Positions 15,279-22,987 of a stretch of 64,000 nt of DNA are shown here, piece after piece. A model generated the notes under the pieces. The model was not told where the DNA came from and ran no database searches. It saw only the letters and a list, made by a program, of their open reading frames with translations. The position numbers and the translations under genes were made by a program. Source of the stretch: JALZVT01 sp039029135 (GTDB lineage Bacteria > Pseudomonadota > Gammaproteobacteria > Pseudomonadales > Azotimanducaceae); the NCBI GenBank assembly GCA_039029135.1, contig JBCCGT010000011.1, forward strand, positions 104,994 to 168,993, given 5' to 3'. Each line of letters begins with the position of its first letter. The stretch's first letter is position 1.

Positions 15279-17408
15279 ATGACCGAAGCCAGTCAGCCCG
15301 TCCCCGATCAGGCGGCGCTATCTCGTCTCACCCGCACGCGCCGATCCGGGCGGTTGGCCCATCTGCCCCTATGGCAGGGCATCGAGGCGGCGGACGTGGA
15401 GTCCGGCACCCTCGCGCTGCTCGCCGACTGCGAGACGCGGTTCAGGGCGCTCGAGGAGGATCATGAGCCCACCTGGAGTGGCCTGATGGATCCGCTGGAG
15501 TGGATCGAACAGGATCTTGGCGCGGTGCTGGGGCCGGTTGGCCATCTGCTGAGCGTGAAGTACTCAGACGCGCTGCAGGGCGCCTACGATGCCGTGCGGC
15601 CGGCCGTCATCGCCCTGTCGAACGCCATGTCCCAGAGCACGGCGGTTTACGCCGGTCTGAAGGCCCTGCGCGATTCCGCCGAAGGCCGCTCGCTCGACAC
15701 CACCCGGGCCCGCATTCTGAGCGAGTCCCTGCGCGGCATGGAACGCGCCGGTGTGCACCTCACGGGCGCCGCCCGCGATCGCCATCAGGCGATCAACGAG
15801 GAGCTGGCGCAGCTCAGCAACGATTTTCAGACCAACCTGGTGAAAGAGGAGGGCACGTCCAACCTCGCGGTCACCGATGCCGCCGAGCTAGCTGGGCTAC
15901 CGGAGGCCGTCGTCCAGCAGGCTCGGCAGAAGACCGAGGCGGCGGGCGCCGATGCGCAGGCGTGGCACTTCGTCGTCAACGGGCCGAACTACATGGCCGT
16001 TATTCAGCACGGTCAGCATCGCGGACTGCGCGAACGCTTCTATCGCGCCTTTCGCTCGCGCGGGACATCCGCCGAGTTCGACAACCGCGAGATCCTGCAG
16101 AACATCCTGCGGCTGCGGCAGGAGAAGGCGCAGCTCGTCGGCTTCGATCACTATGCGGCGCTGAGCATCGACAGCAAGATGGCCGAATCGACGGACGCGG
16201 TCTGGGCGCTGCTGGGCGAGCTCGAGCAGGCGGCCCGGCCGGCCGCGGAGCGTGAGTACGCGGAGCTGCGCGCGTTCATGACAGCGAACGGCGCGGAGGG
16301 TGCCGATGCGCCCGAACCCTGGGACGTCGGCTTCTGGGCGGAGCGGCTGCAGGAAGATCGCTACGCCTATGACGCGGAAGCGTTGCGCGAGTACTTTCAG
16401 CTGCCGCGCGTGCTCGACGGACTGTTCGAGTTGGTGCAGACGCTGTACGGCGTAGAGATTACGGAGACCGCCGACGCCGAGCTGCCGCGCTGGGATGACG
16501 ACGTGCAGTTCTTCGAAGTTCGCCAAGCGGGCAAGGTGATCGCGGGTTTTTACGTCGATCCCTATGCGCGACCCGGCGAGAAGCGCGGCGGCGCGTGGAT
16601 GAACACCGTGGTGGATCGCGCGCGCACGCTCGCTATGGATGGCGAATCGGCGTCGCTGCCGGTGGCGCTGTTCGTCATGAACGCACGGCCGCCAGCAGAC
16701 GGCCGGCCGGGGCTCATGTCGCTGGACGAGGTGCGCACGCTGTTCCATGAATTCGGGCACGCCACCCAGCACATGTTCACCGAGATCGACGAGGGCGGCG
16801 CCTCGGGCATGAGCCTGGTCGAATGGGACTCGGTAGAACTCGCGAGTCAGTTCAACGAATTCTGGATGGAGCACCCGCCGTTTCTGGCGCGCATGACCGC
16901 CCACGTCGACACGGGCGAGACGTTAGCGGCCGACATCATCGACCGCATTCAGGCGAGCAAGAATTTCATGATCGGCAACGGCACCCTGCGCCAGCTGCAG
17001 TTCGCGAAAACCGACATGGCGCTGCACGAGCGCTTTGGCATCGACGATTCGGTCGACTCGCCGTTCGCGCTCGAAAGCGAAATCGCGGCGGCGACGGTCG
17101 TCACGCCGATGCTGACTGGGGAAAGCCAGCTGCCCGCGTTCGGGCACTTGTTCGCCGGCGGCTATGCCGCCGGCTACTACTCGTATAAGTGGGCGGAGGT
17201 GCTCGCGGCCGATGCGTTTGCCGCGTTCCGCGAGGTCGGCCTGGACAATACCGACGCCGTGCGCGAGGTGGCGCACCGGTTCAAGGCGACCGTTCTGGCC
17301 CTGGGCGGCAGCCAGCCCGCGGCCGAGATCTACCGCGCTTTTCGTGGCCGCGACGCGACGCCCCAGGCGCTGCTAGCCGATCAGGGATTGATCGAATCGG
17401 CTGCCTAG
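15279..17408 (+). CDS. prlC: Oligopeptidase A (M3 family zinc metallopeptidase)
   Basis: 709 residues from ATG 15279. Cytoplasmic M3 peptidase that degrades short peptides, including cleaved signal peptides. The zinc site is VRTLFHEFGHATQHMF (HExxH) with the downstream Glu in MSLVEWDSVELASQFNEFW. The C-terminal AGGYAAGYYSYKWAEVLAADAF is typical of the family and holds substrate-contacting Tyr residues. An in-frame extension upstream to 15219 overlaps nothing but lacks a ribosome site. It stands alone, downstream of the VanZ gene on the same strand and convergent with the MFS gene. Confidence in family is high; the symbol follows E. coli PrlC/OpdA. Confidence 0.95.
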   Translation: MTEASQPVPDQAALSRLTRTRRSGRLAHLPLWQGIEAADVESGTLALLADCETRFRALEEDHEPTWSGLMDPLEWIEQDLGAVLGPVGHLLSVKYSDALQGAYDAVRPAVIALSNAMSQSTAVYAGLKALRDSAEGRSLDTTRARILSESLRGMERAGVHLTGAARDRHQAINEELAQLSNDFQTNLVKEEGTSNLAVTDAAELAGLPEAVVQQARQKTEAAGADAQAWHFVVNGPNYMAVIQHGQHRGLRERFYRAFRSRGTSAEFDNREILQNILRLRQEKAQLVGFDHYAALSIDSKMAESTDAVWALLGELEQAARPAAEREYAELRAFMTANGAEGADAPEPWDVGFWAERLQEDRYAYDAEALREYFQLPRVLDGLFELVQTLYGVEITETADAELPRWDDDVQFFEVRQAGKVIAGFYVDPYARPGEKRGGAWMNTVVDRARTLAMDGESASLPVALFVMNARPPADGRPGLMSLDEVRTLFHEFGHATQHMFTEIDEGGASGMSLVEWDSVELASQFNEFWMEHPPFLARMTAHVDTGETLAADIIDRIQASKNFMIGNGTLRQLQFAKTDMALHERFGIDDSVDSPFALESEIAAATVVTPMLTGESQLPAFGHLFAGGYAAGYYSYKWAEVLAADAFAAFREVGLDNTDAVREVAHRFKATVLALGGSQPAAEIYRAFRGRDATPQALLADQGLIESAA

Positions 17409-17473
17409 TCGGGTTGGTGAGTAGCCGGGTTGGCTGAGCGGCGGCGACCGCATTCGCGTCCGCAGGATCGGGC

Positions 17474-18967
17474 CTATTCGCTTTTGGCGTTGGTTTGATC
17501 GCGCACGAAGAACAAGAGCACCGAACCCAGAACCATCAGCAGGGTGAGTGAAGCGAATCCCGCGCGCTGACTGTTGAACGCGTCGGTAAAACTGCCGACC
17601 ATCAGCGGTGCCAGAAAGGCGGTCACGGTACCCGACAGGGCGTAGAGCCCGAAGAACTGCGTGATCTTATCCGGTGGCGCGAGCTTGGCCATTAGCGTTC
17701 TGGATGCGGATAGTCCGGTAACAAAGAACAGCGCGAAACACTGGTTCGTACACAGGTAGACAAGTTCCGGCAGCGTCTGGAAGTAGGGGGCGGACCACAC
17801 GGCGTTGTCCGCCTCGACCGAGTAGAAAAAGCCGATGCTGTCCGGCTGTATTGACACGAGCGCGACCAGCAGCAGCGCGCTCATGGCGATGGCGATCTGC
17901 AGCGCACGCTTGGAGCCGATGGCGTCGTCGACGAGTCCACCGAGCCAGGCCCCGATCATCGCGGTGAAGCTGGTCGTCAGGCCGAAGATCAGTAGTTCGA
18001 TGCTGCCCCAGTCGAAGGTGCCCGAGGCGTAGACGCCGCCGAAAGTCATGACGCCGACCATGCCGTCAAAGAAAAGCATGCGGGCCAACAAATACAAGAC
18101 CACGTTGCCGTACGCGCGCACCTCGCGCAGCGTGTCGCGTAGCTCGCCCAGGCCCGAACGCAGAGTGGCCGCGAAACGCTGCCCGCCGCGAGCCTGAGCG
18201 CCGTCGGGTGTGAACAGCAGCAGCGGCAGCGTGAACACCAGCATCCATGCCGCCGCCATCGGGCCGACGATGCGATCCGGTTCGTGCGTCGCCTGATCGA
18301 TACCAAACAGCGGCTGCGTGGGTATGAATGACCAGTCGACGCTGCCGGGCAGCGAGAAGGCGTAGAGCGCGAACAGCATCAGCGACAGCCCGCCGACGTT
18401 GCCGAACGAAAACGCGAGCCCCGAGATCAGACCGACCTTATTCGCGGGCGCGGTGCTCGCGAGCATGGCGTTGTGAAAAATCTCCGAGATCGCGAACGCG
18501 ATGCTGATGGCGATTAGCAGCCCAAGCGTTGGGTACACGCCGAGTCCGGCGCCCGCAGGCAGGGTCAGCCACAGCGCGCTGGCGCCCGCGACCATGAACA
18601 CCGTCGACCACCCGATCCATGGTTTGCGACGACCGCTCTTATCGGCGACGGCGCCGAGTATCGGCGCGAGTAGTGCCAGCGCGAAGCCGGCGATCGAGTT
18701 GGTGTAGCCCAGCAGCGCCTGGCCGCGAACCGGGTCGGCCACGACGACGTTCGAGAAGTAGGGATAGAAGATGTAGATGACGACCAGGATGTAGTAGGGA
18801 TCCCGCGCGCCCTGGCATGCCGCCCAACTGAGATAGCCGCGCGGCCCCGTCGCCGGGTTGCCCGCCAGCGTGAGTGCGGGCGCGACGCTACCTGAAGTTG
18901 CCTCACTCAATGGTTTGGTCGATCCGTCGCCAGGCCGGGCGCCGTCCGCTGTGCTGCGCGCGCACAA
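17474..18967 (-). CDS. MFS transporter of the UMF1/Atg22-like group
   Basis: 497 residues with about twelve predicted membrane helices. The early GYLSWAACQGARDPYYILVVIYIFYPYFS stretch region and the loop VADKSGRRKPWIGW are characteristic of the UMF1/Atg22-like branch of the major facilitator superfamily. The substrate is unknown; yeast Atg22 exports amino acids from the vacuole, but this cannot be carried over. The start is a GTG at 18967 with no clear ribosome site, so the first ~35 polar residues are uncertain. It lies 27 bp downstream of the formaldehyde dehydrogenase gene on the same strand, so co-transcription is likely. Confidence 0.85.
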   Translation of the reverse strand: MCARSTADGARPGDGSTKPLSEATSGSVAPALTLAGNPATGPRGYLSWAACQGARDPYYILVVIYIFYPYFSNVVVADPVRGQALLGYTNSIAGFALALLAPILGAVADKSGRRKPWIGWSTVFMVAGASALWLTLPAGAGLGVYPTLGLLIAISIAFAISEIFHNAMLASTAPANKVGLISGLAFSFGNVGGLSLMLFALYAFSLPGSVDWSFIPTQPLFGIDQATHEPDRIVGPMAAAWMLVFTLPLLLFTPDGAQARGGQRFAATLRSGLGELRDTLREVRAYGNVVLYLLARMLFFDGMVGVMTFGGVYASGTFDWGSIELLIFGLTTSFTAMIGAWLGGLVDDAIGSKRALQIAIAMSALLLVALVSIQPDSIGFFYSVEADNAVWSAPYFQTLPELVYLCTNQCFALFFVTGLSASRTLMAKLAPPDKITQFFGLYALSGTVTAFLAPLMVGSFTDAFNSQRAGFASLTLLMVLGSVLLFFVRDQTNAKSE

Positions 18968-18994
18968 GATCGGCGCGCGGTTGCGCTAGTCCGT

Positions 18995-20098
18995 TCAATA
19001 GACCACCACGGAACGAATGCTCTCACCCGCGTGCATGAGGTCGAACGCGTTGTTGATGTCAGCGAGCGGCATGGTGTGCGTAATGAGGTCGTCGATGTTG
19101 ATGCGACCCTCCATGTACATGTCGACGATGCGTGGGACATCCGTGCGACCGCGAGCGCCGCCGAACGCGGTGCCCTTCCAGGTGCGGCCGGTGACGAGTT
19201 GGAACGGGCGCGTCGAAATCTCCTGACCCGCGCCGGCGACACCAATGATGCAGCTTTGGCCCCAACCTCGATGCGCAGACTCCAGGGCCTGGCGCATGGT
19301 GTCGACGCGCCCGATGCATTCGAACGTATAGTCGAGACCGCCGGTCAGTTCGACGATGTGACCGACCAGATCATCGTGTTCAGTCGGGTTGATGAAGTCC
19401 GTCATGCCAAACTGGCGCGCGAGTTCTGCCTTTGCCGGGTTCACATCGACGCCAATAATGCGCGAGGCGCCGACGAGCTTTGCACCCTGGATGACGTTCA
19501 GGCCGATGCCGCCCAATCCCCACACGCCTACGGTCGCGCCGGACTCCACTTTCATCGTGAACGACACCGCGCCGATGCCGGTCGTCACGCCGCAGCCGAT
19601 GTAGCAGATTTTGTCGAAGGGAGCGTCTTTGCGAACCTTTGCGAGCGCAATCTCTGGCAGCACGGTGTAGTTGGAGAACGTGGAGCAGCCCATGTAGTGC
19701 AGGACTGGCTTGCCGTCCAAGGAAAAGCGGCTGGTACCGTCCGGCATCACGCCCTGGCCCTGGGTGCTGCGAATCGCGACGCAGAGATTGGTCTTTGGGT
19801 TCAGGCAGTACTCGCACTCCCGACACTCGGGCGTGTATAGCGGTATTACGTGATCCCCCGGCGCAACGCTGGTGACGCCTGGTCCCACCTCGACGACAAC
19901 GCCAGCGCCCTCGTGACCCAGAACCGCCGGGAAGGCGCCTTCCGGGTCATCGCCGGAGAGCGTGAAGGCATCGGTATGACAGATGCCTGTGGCCTTGACC
20001 TCGATCAGCACTTCGCCGGCCTGCGGCCCCTCGAGGTCGAGTTCGACGATTTCGAGCGGCGCTCCGGCTTTGAATGCAACGGCGGCTGTGGTTTTCAT
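18995..20098 (-). CDS. frmA: S-(hydroxymethyl)glutathione dehydrogenase / class III alcohol dehydrogenase
   Basis: 367 residues from ATG 20098, which has GGGGAG upstream. This zinc enzyme oxidises the spontaneous adduct of formaldehyde and glutathione to S-formylglutathione using NAD, and can also reduce S-nitrosoglutathione. The catalytic zinc ligands are in ATGICHTDAFTLSG and LGHEGAG; four structural-zinc Cys lie in CRECEYCLNPKTNLC. The NAD fold is VGVWGLGGIGLNVIQGAK. No S-formylglutathione hydrolase (frmB) or FrmR is adjacent; an MFS gene follows instead. The frame is open upstream to 20323, but that part is not conserved-looking. Confidence 0.95.
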   Translation of the reverse strand: MKTTAAVAFKAGAPLEIVELDLEGPQAGEVLIEVKATGICHTDAFTLSGDDPEGAFPAVLGHEGAGVVVEVGPGVTSVAPGDHVIPLYTPECRECEYCLNPKTNLCVAIRSTQGQGVMPDGTSRFSLDGKPVLHYMGCSTFSNYTVLPEIALAKVRKDAPFDKICYIGCGVTTGIGAVSFTMKVESGATVGVWGLGGIGLNVIQGAKLVGASRIIGVDVNPAKAELARQFGMTDFINPTEHDDLVGHIVELTGGLDYTFECIGRVDTMRQALESAHRGWGQSCIIGVAGAGQEISTRPFQLVTGRTWKGTAFGGARGRTDVPRIVDMYMEGRINIDDLITHTMPLADINNAFDLMHAGESIRSVVVY

Positions 20099-20312
20099 CA
20101 GGCGCTCCCCACGCTGGTTTACATCACACAGGCGACTAGAGTATCTGTGTGGCCTGAGCGCGCCAAGGCTTGCCGGTTCGCGGCCTGGGACGCTGGTGGG
20201 TGCGAGCGAGTCGGCGCCAACGCGCGGGTGCGAACGAAACGGCGCCGCTCGGGTCACAGAATTGAAGGACACGACCCGGGTGACGGTCGCGCCCTGCGTC
20301 GAGGAGCAACCG

Positions 20313-21146
20313 ATGGCGGACACCTCTACATTGCTATGGTCGGGCGCAGCCGGGGCCCTCGCGGCGGGTGTCGTGAGCGTTGCGCTGAACGGCTCGCTGC
20401 CGGTGAGTCCGCCGCCCCAGACCGATACGCAAACCGTCGAGCTGTTAGCCAGGCTCGATGCACAGGATGCGCGCCTTGCGGCGCTAAGCGATCAACTGGT
20501 CGAACTGCGTGCCGCGGACGCGAGCGACGAGGCGGAGTTTTTTGTCGCGGACGAATCGCCGTCCGGCGAAACCGCCGCGGACGAGACTGCTAACGTCGCC
20601 GCAACCCAGCCTGCCGAGTCGCGACGCCGCGGTGATTCGCCGCCGACCGTGCCGGAGCTGGTGGCAGCGGGTTTTGCGCCCGATCGCGCCGAGGCAATGC
20701 TGAGCCGGCTCGACGAACTCGCGCTCGAGCGGCTGCGACTGCAGCACGCCGCGAACGTCACCGAAGACAGTGCAGAGCGGCGACGCCTGCGCAACGAACG
20801 CGCGCAGCTCGGCCGCGAGACCACGGTGATCCGCGAGGAGTTCGGTGATGCGGACTACGATCGATTTTTGTACGCGAGCGGGAAGTCGAATCGCGTCAAG
20901 GTGCGCAACGTGCTGCGCGGCTCGGCGGCCGCCGGGGTCGACATGCAGGCCGGTGACCTGCTGGTCTCGCTGGACGGCGAGCGCTTGTTTGGGATTCGGG
21001 ATTTGATCTCGCGAACGCGAAATTCGCCCGCGACGGAGAGCTTTCCGCTGGTCATCGAGCGCGACGGACAGCGCTTCGAGACTTTTGTGCCGGGCGGGCC
21101 GTTGGGGGTGCGCGTGGAGTCGGCGCGCGCAGAGCCGGGCGACTAG
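20313..21146 (+). CDS. Membrane-anchored PDZ-domain protein
   Basis: 277 residues from ATG 20313, with GAGGAG seven bases upstream; the long upstream frame is antisense to frmA and is not coding. One membrane segment (LLWSGAAGALAAGVVSVAL) is followed by a coiled-coil-like stretch, an acidic linker, an Arg/Glu-rich helical part (residues ~120-185) and a C-terminal PDZ-type domain (VRNVLRGSAAAGVDMQAGDLLV...LDGERLFGIRDLI) that would bind peptide ends. The architecture resembles the type II secretion GspC/PDZ modules only loosely. No protease domain is present. Function unknown; probably periplasmic protein binding. Divergent from frmA. Confidence 0.78.
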   Translation: MADTSTLLWSGAAGALAAGVVSVALNGSLPVSPPPQTDTQTVELLARLDAQDARLAALSDQLVELRAADASDEAEFFVADESPSGETAADETANVAATQPAESRRRGDSPPTVPELVAAGFAPDRAEAMLSRLDELALERLRLQHAANVTEDSAERRRLRNERAQLGRETTVIREEFGDADYDRFLYASGKSNRVKVRNVLRGSAAAGVDMQAGDLLVSLDGERLFGIRDLISRTRNSPATESFPLVIERDGQRFETFVPGGPLGVRVESARAEPGD

Positions 21147-21155
21147 GCGCTCGCG

Positions 21156-22610
21156 CTACTCACCGGCGACGAGGCGAGCGGCACCGGGGATCTTTAGCAG
21201 CATGCCCGGATACAGCGTATTCGAGGTCAGCCGGTTGTCTTTCTTCAGCGTAGCCACCGTCACGCCAAAGCGGCGGGCGAGGGCGTACAGCGTGTCGCCG
21301 CGCGCGACGGCGTAGCGCGACAAGGACGCGCGCTCCCGATCTTCCTGAGCCTCCTGGGCCGCCACCAGTTCTCGCTGCTCGCGCCGCTCGACGCGCGCAA
21401 TCTCGCCGGGTCGACTGACGAACGCGGTGAGACCTGTCGCTATCGCCCGGGCGATGCCGGCCTGACCGGCGGCGCTCGCGAGCATGCGCTCGTCCTGCGG
21501 ATTGGAGATGTACGCGGTCTCGACCAGGATCGAGGGAATATCCGGTGCCTTCAGCACCCCGAAGTTGGCGAGGCGCACCTCGTCGAAGCGCACCTTTTGA
21601 CGCGCGCCGTAGCCGCCGAGGACGTCGGCCGCGAGCGCGTTGCTGCGGCGCAGCGTGTCCGATTGCACGAGGTCATAGAGCACGGCGGCGAGGCCCGGCT
21701 CTCGATCTGACAGCGATACGCCGGCGAGGCGCTTGCTGTCCTGTTTGTGATGTGTGGTCGACCACTTGCGCGCGGCGTTGCTCGCGCCCTCGTTGGACAG
21801 GACATACACCGAACCGCCGCGCACGGACGCGACGTTGAGCGCGTCAGCGTGCACGGAGACGAACAGGTCGGCCTTAGTGTCCCGCGCCATCTCGATGCGT
21901 TCGACCAGCGACAGCGTCTGGTCGCCGCTGCGGGTAAGCAGGGCAGTGATGCCCGGCTGGGCGTTGAGTTCGCTTTGCAGTCGTCGACAGATGCCGAGCA
22001 CGACGGTCTTCTCGAGCGTGCCGCCGGGGCCGACAGCGCCTGGCGCGCGACCGCCGTGGCCGGGGTCGATCATGATCTTGAATTCGGGTGGCCGGCTGCG
22101 TGGAGTCAGGTCGATCACCAGCCGATCGGGCCCCTTGAGTGCGCGTAGTTCCTGGCGCGCTGGGCCGCTGAGGTCGAACAGCAGGCGTAGGGTGTCGGCG
22201 CTGCTGGTCGTCGTGGGACCAACGCGTCTGACCAGGCCCGTGTTGCGCTCGATCGCCTGTGCTGCCCAGCGAGCGCCGCGCAGGACCACTTCCAGATCGC
22301 CGCCCGCCAGCGAGCGCACCACGGGCTGCGTCGGTCGATCCAAATCCAGCACAACCCGCGTGTAGGCCTCATGCTCGCCGACGCGTACTCCGGTGACGGT
22401 CACCGCCGCATTGCTTTGGGCTGCGAGGATCAGCGGAATCATGGGTAGAAAAAGGGACACACGACTTCGGCGCTTGCCGATCTGGATTGCTTCGGGACGC
22501 CGAGGGATGGGCTTGCTTTGGGACACACGTCTGCCAACGGACACACGAAGCGCGCTCAGTAGTCGGTTTCGGCGTGCGACGCCGGGCTGCCGGTGACTCG
22601 AGAAGGGCAC
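21156..22610 (-). CDS. amiC: N-acetylmuramoyl-L-alanine amidase (AMIN, Amidase_3, LysM)
   Basis: A periplasmic cell-wall amidase that cuts the bond between N-acetylmuramate and L-alanine during daughter-cell separation. Domains in order: signal region, AMIN (VTVTGVRVGEHEAYTRVVLDL), zinc Amidase_3 (IMIDPGHGGRAPGAVG with the first His; DLFVSVHADAL; SILVETAYISN with the catalytic Glu), and a C-terminal LysM (YAVARGDTLYALARRFGV). The start is unclear: ATG 22610 gives 484 residues, but in-frame GTGs inside three CGTGTGTCC repeats at 22455-22548 give shorter forms with better signal peptides. The hydrophobic core SLFLPMIPLILAAQSNA is partly encoded by one of these repeats. Symbol could equally be amiB. 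Confidence 0.9.
   Translation of the reverse strand: MPFSSHRQPGVARRNRLLSALRVSVGRRVSQSKPIPRRPEAIQIGKRRSRVSLFLPMIPLILAAQSNAAVTVTGVRVGEHEAYTRVVLDLDRPTQPVVRSLAGGDLEVVLRGARWAAQAIERNTGLVRRVGPTTTSSADTLRLLFDLSGPARQELRALKGPDRLVIDLTPRSRPPEFKIMIDPGHGGRAPGAVGPGGTLEKTVVLGICRRLQSELNAQPGITALLTRSGDQTLSLVERIEMARDTKADLFVSVHADALNVASVRGGSVYVLSNEGASNAARKWSTTHHKQDSKRLAGVSLSDREPGLAAVLYDLVQSDTLRRSNALAADVLGGYGARQKVRFDEVRLANFGVLKAPDIPSILVETAYISNPQDERMLASAAGQAGIARAIATGLTAFVSRPGEIARVERREQRELVAAQEAQEDRERASLSRYAVARGDTLYALARRFGVTVATLKKDNRLTSNTLYPGMLLKIPGAARLVAGE
22455..22548 (-). repeat. Three copies of GGACACACG (reverse of CGTGTGTCC) in the amidase 5' end
   Basis: Copies at 22455-22463, 22521-22529 and 22539-22547. On the minus strand each reads CGTGTGTCC and all three are in the amidase frame, coding R-V-S, with spacings of 66 and 18 bp. 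They face five forward copies further right. Confidence 0.75.
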
Positions 22611-22690
22611 TTAACGGACGCTCCAACCCCTTGGGTCAGCAAGAGTAGCCCTAGTGCCAGACGGGTTGCAATGGTTTTTATATCAAGGAC

Positions 22691-22726
22691 TTAACGCTGC
22701 TTTCTGATAACTGTATTAACATACAG
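22691..22726 (+). promoter_or_regulatory. LexA (SOS) box with overlapping promoter-like hexamers
   Basis: CTGT-N8-ACAG at 22711-22726 (CTGTATTAACATACAG) matches the gammaproteobacterial LexA consensus, and the inverted repeat extends one more base each side. TTAACG (22691-22696) and TATTAA (22714-22719), 17 bp apart, form a plus-strand promoter overlapped by the box. No convincing gene follows on that strand. The alternative target is the amidase gene, transcribed the other way 100 bp to the left. Confidence 0.55.
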
Positions 22727-22773
22727 TGTCGTCGAGATTGGCTTGAGCACAGCGCGGCCAGGTAGCCGTACAG

Positions 22774-22915
22774 TCGTGTGTCCCGAACAGGGGCGTGTGT
22801 CCTCTTTTGCGCCCTTTTCTACGCCCTGGCGAGCGTCGGACAAAAATTCGTGTGTCCTTTTCCCCATCTTCACCCGAGAGATCGTGTGTCTTCTCCTGCT
22901 CGAATTCGTGTGTCC
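22774..22915 (+). repeat. Five forward copies of the TCGTGTGTCC repeat
   Basis: Copies lie at 22774-22783, 22794-22802, 22847-22857, 22882-22891 (one mismatch, TCGTGTGTCT) and 22905-22915. Flanking bases are partly conserved (ATTCGTGTGTCC followed by a pyrimidine-rich stretch), so the true unit is probably ~20 bp. The array is inverted relative to the three copies at 22455-22548. Confidence 0.75.
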
Positions 22916-22987
22916 ATTTCTGCCCGCTTCCATTGCCGCCCGCATCCCGCCTGCACGGCGTTGGCCGCGAGGCGGGCAGGGCGAGCG

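Larger units (their letters stand above)
22611..22987. other. Gene-free interval holding repeats and a LexA-type box
   Basis: 377 bp between the amidase and peroxidase genes. It contains a LexA-type palindrome, an AT-rich patch with a TATAAA hexamer near 22676-22681, and five forward GTGTGTCC repeats. Short frames exist (for example 22743-22991, 82 codons from a TTG), but their translation is mostly repeat-derived and shows no domain. It looks like eroded mobile or repeat DNA. Confidence 0.6.

Noticed and set aside
22455..22915. CRISPR array
   Set aside because: Units are short (~10-20 bp), irregularly spaced and in both orientations; no cas genes.
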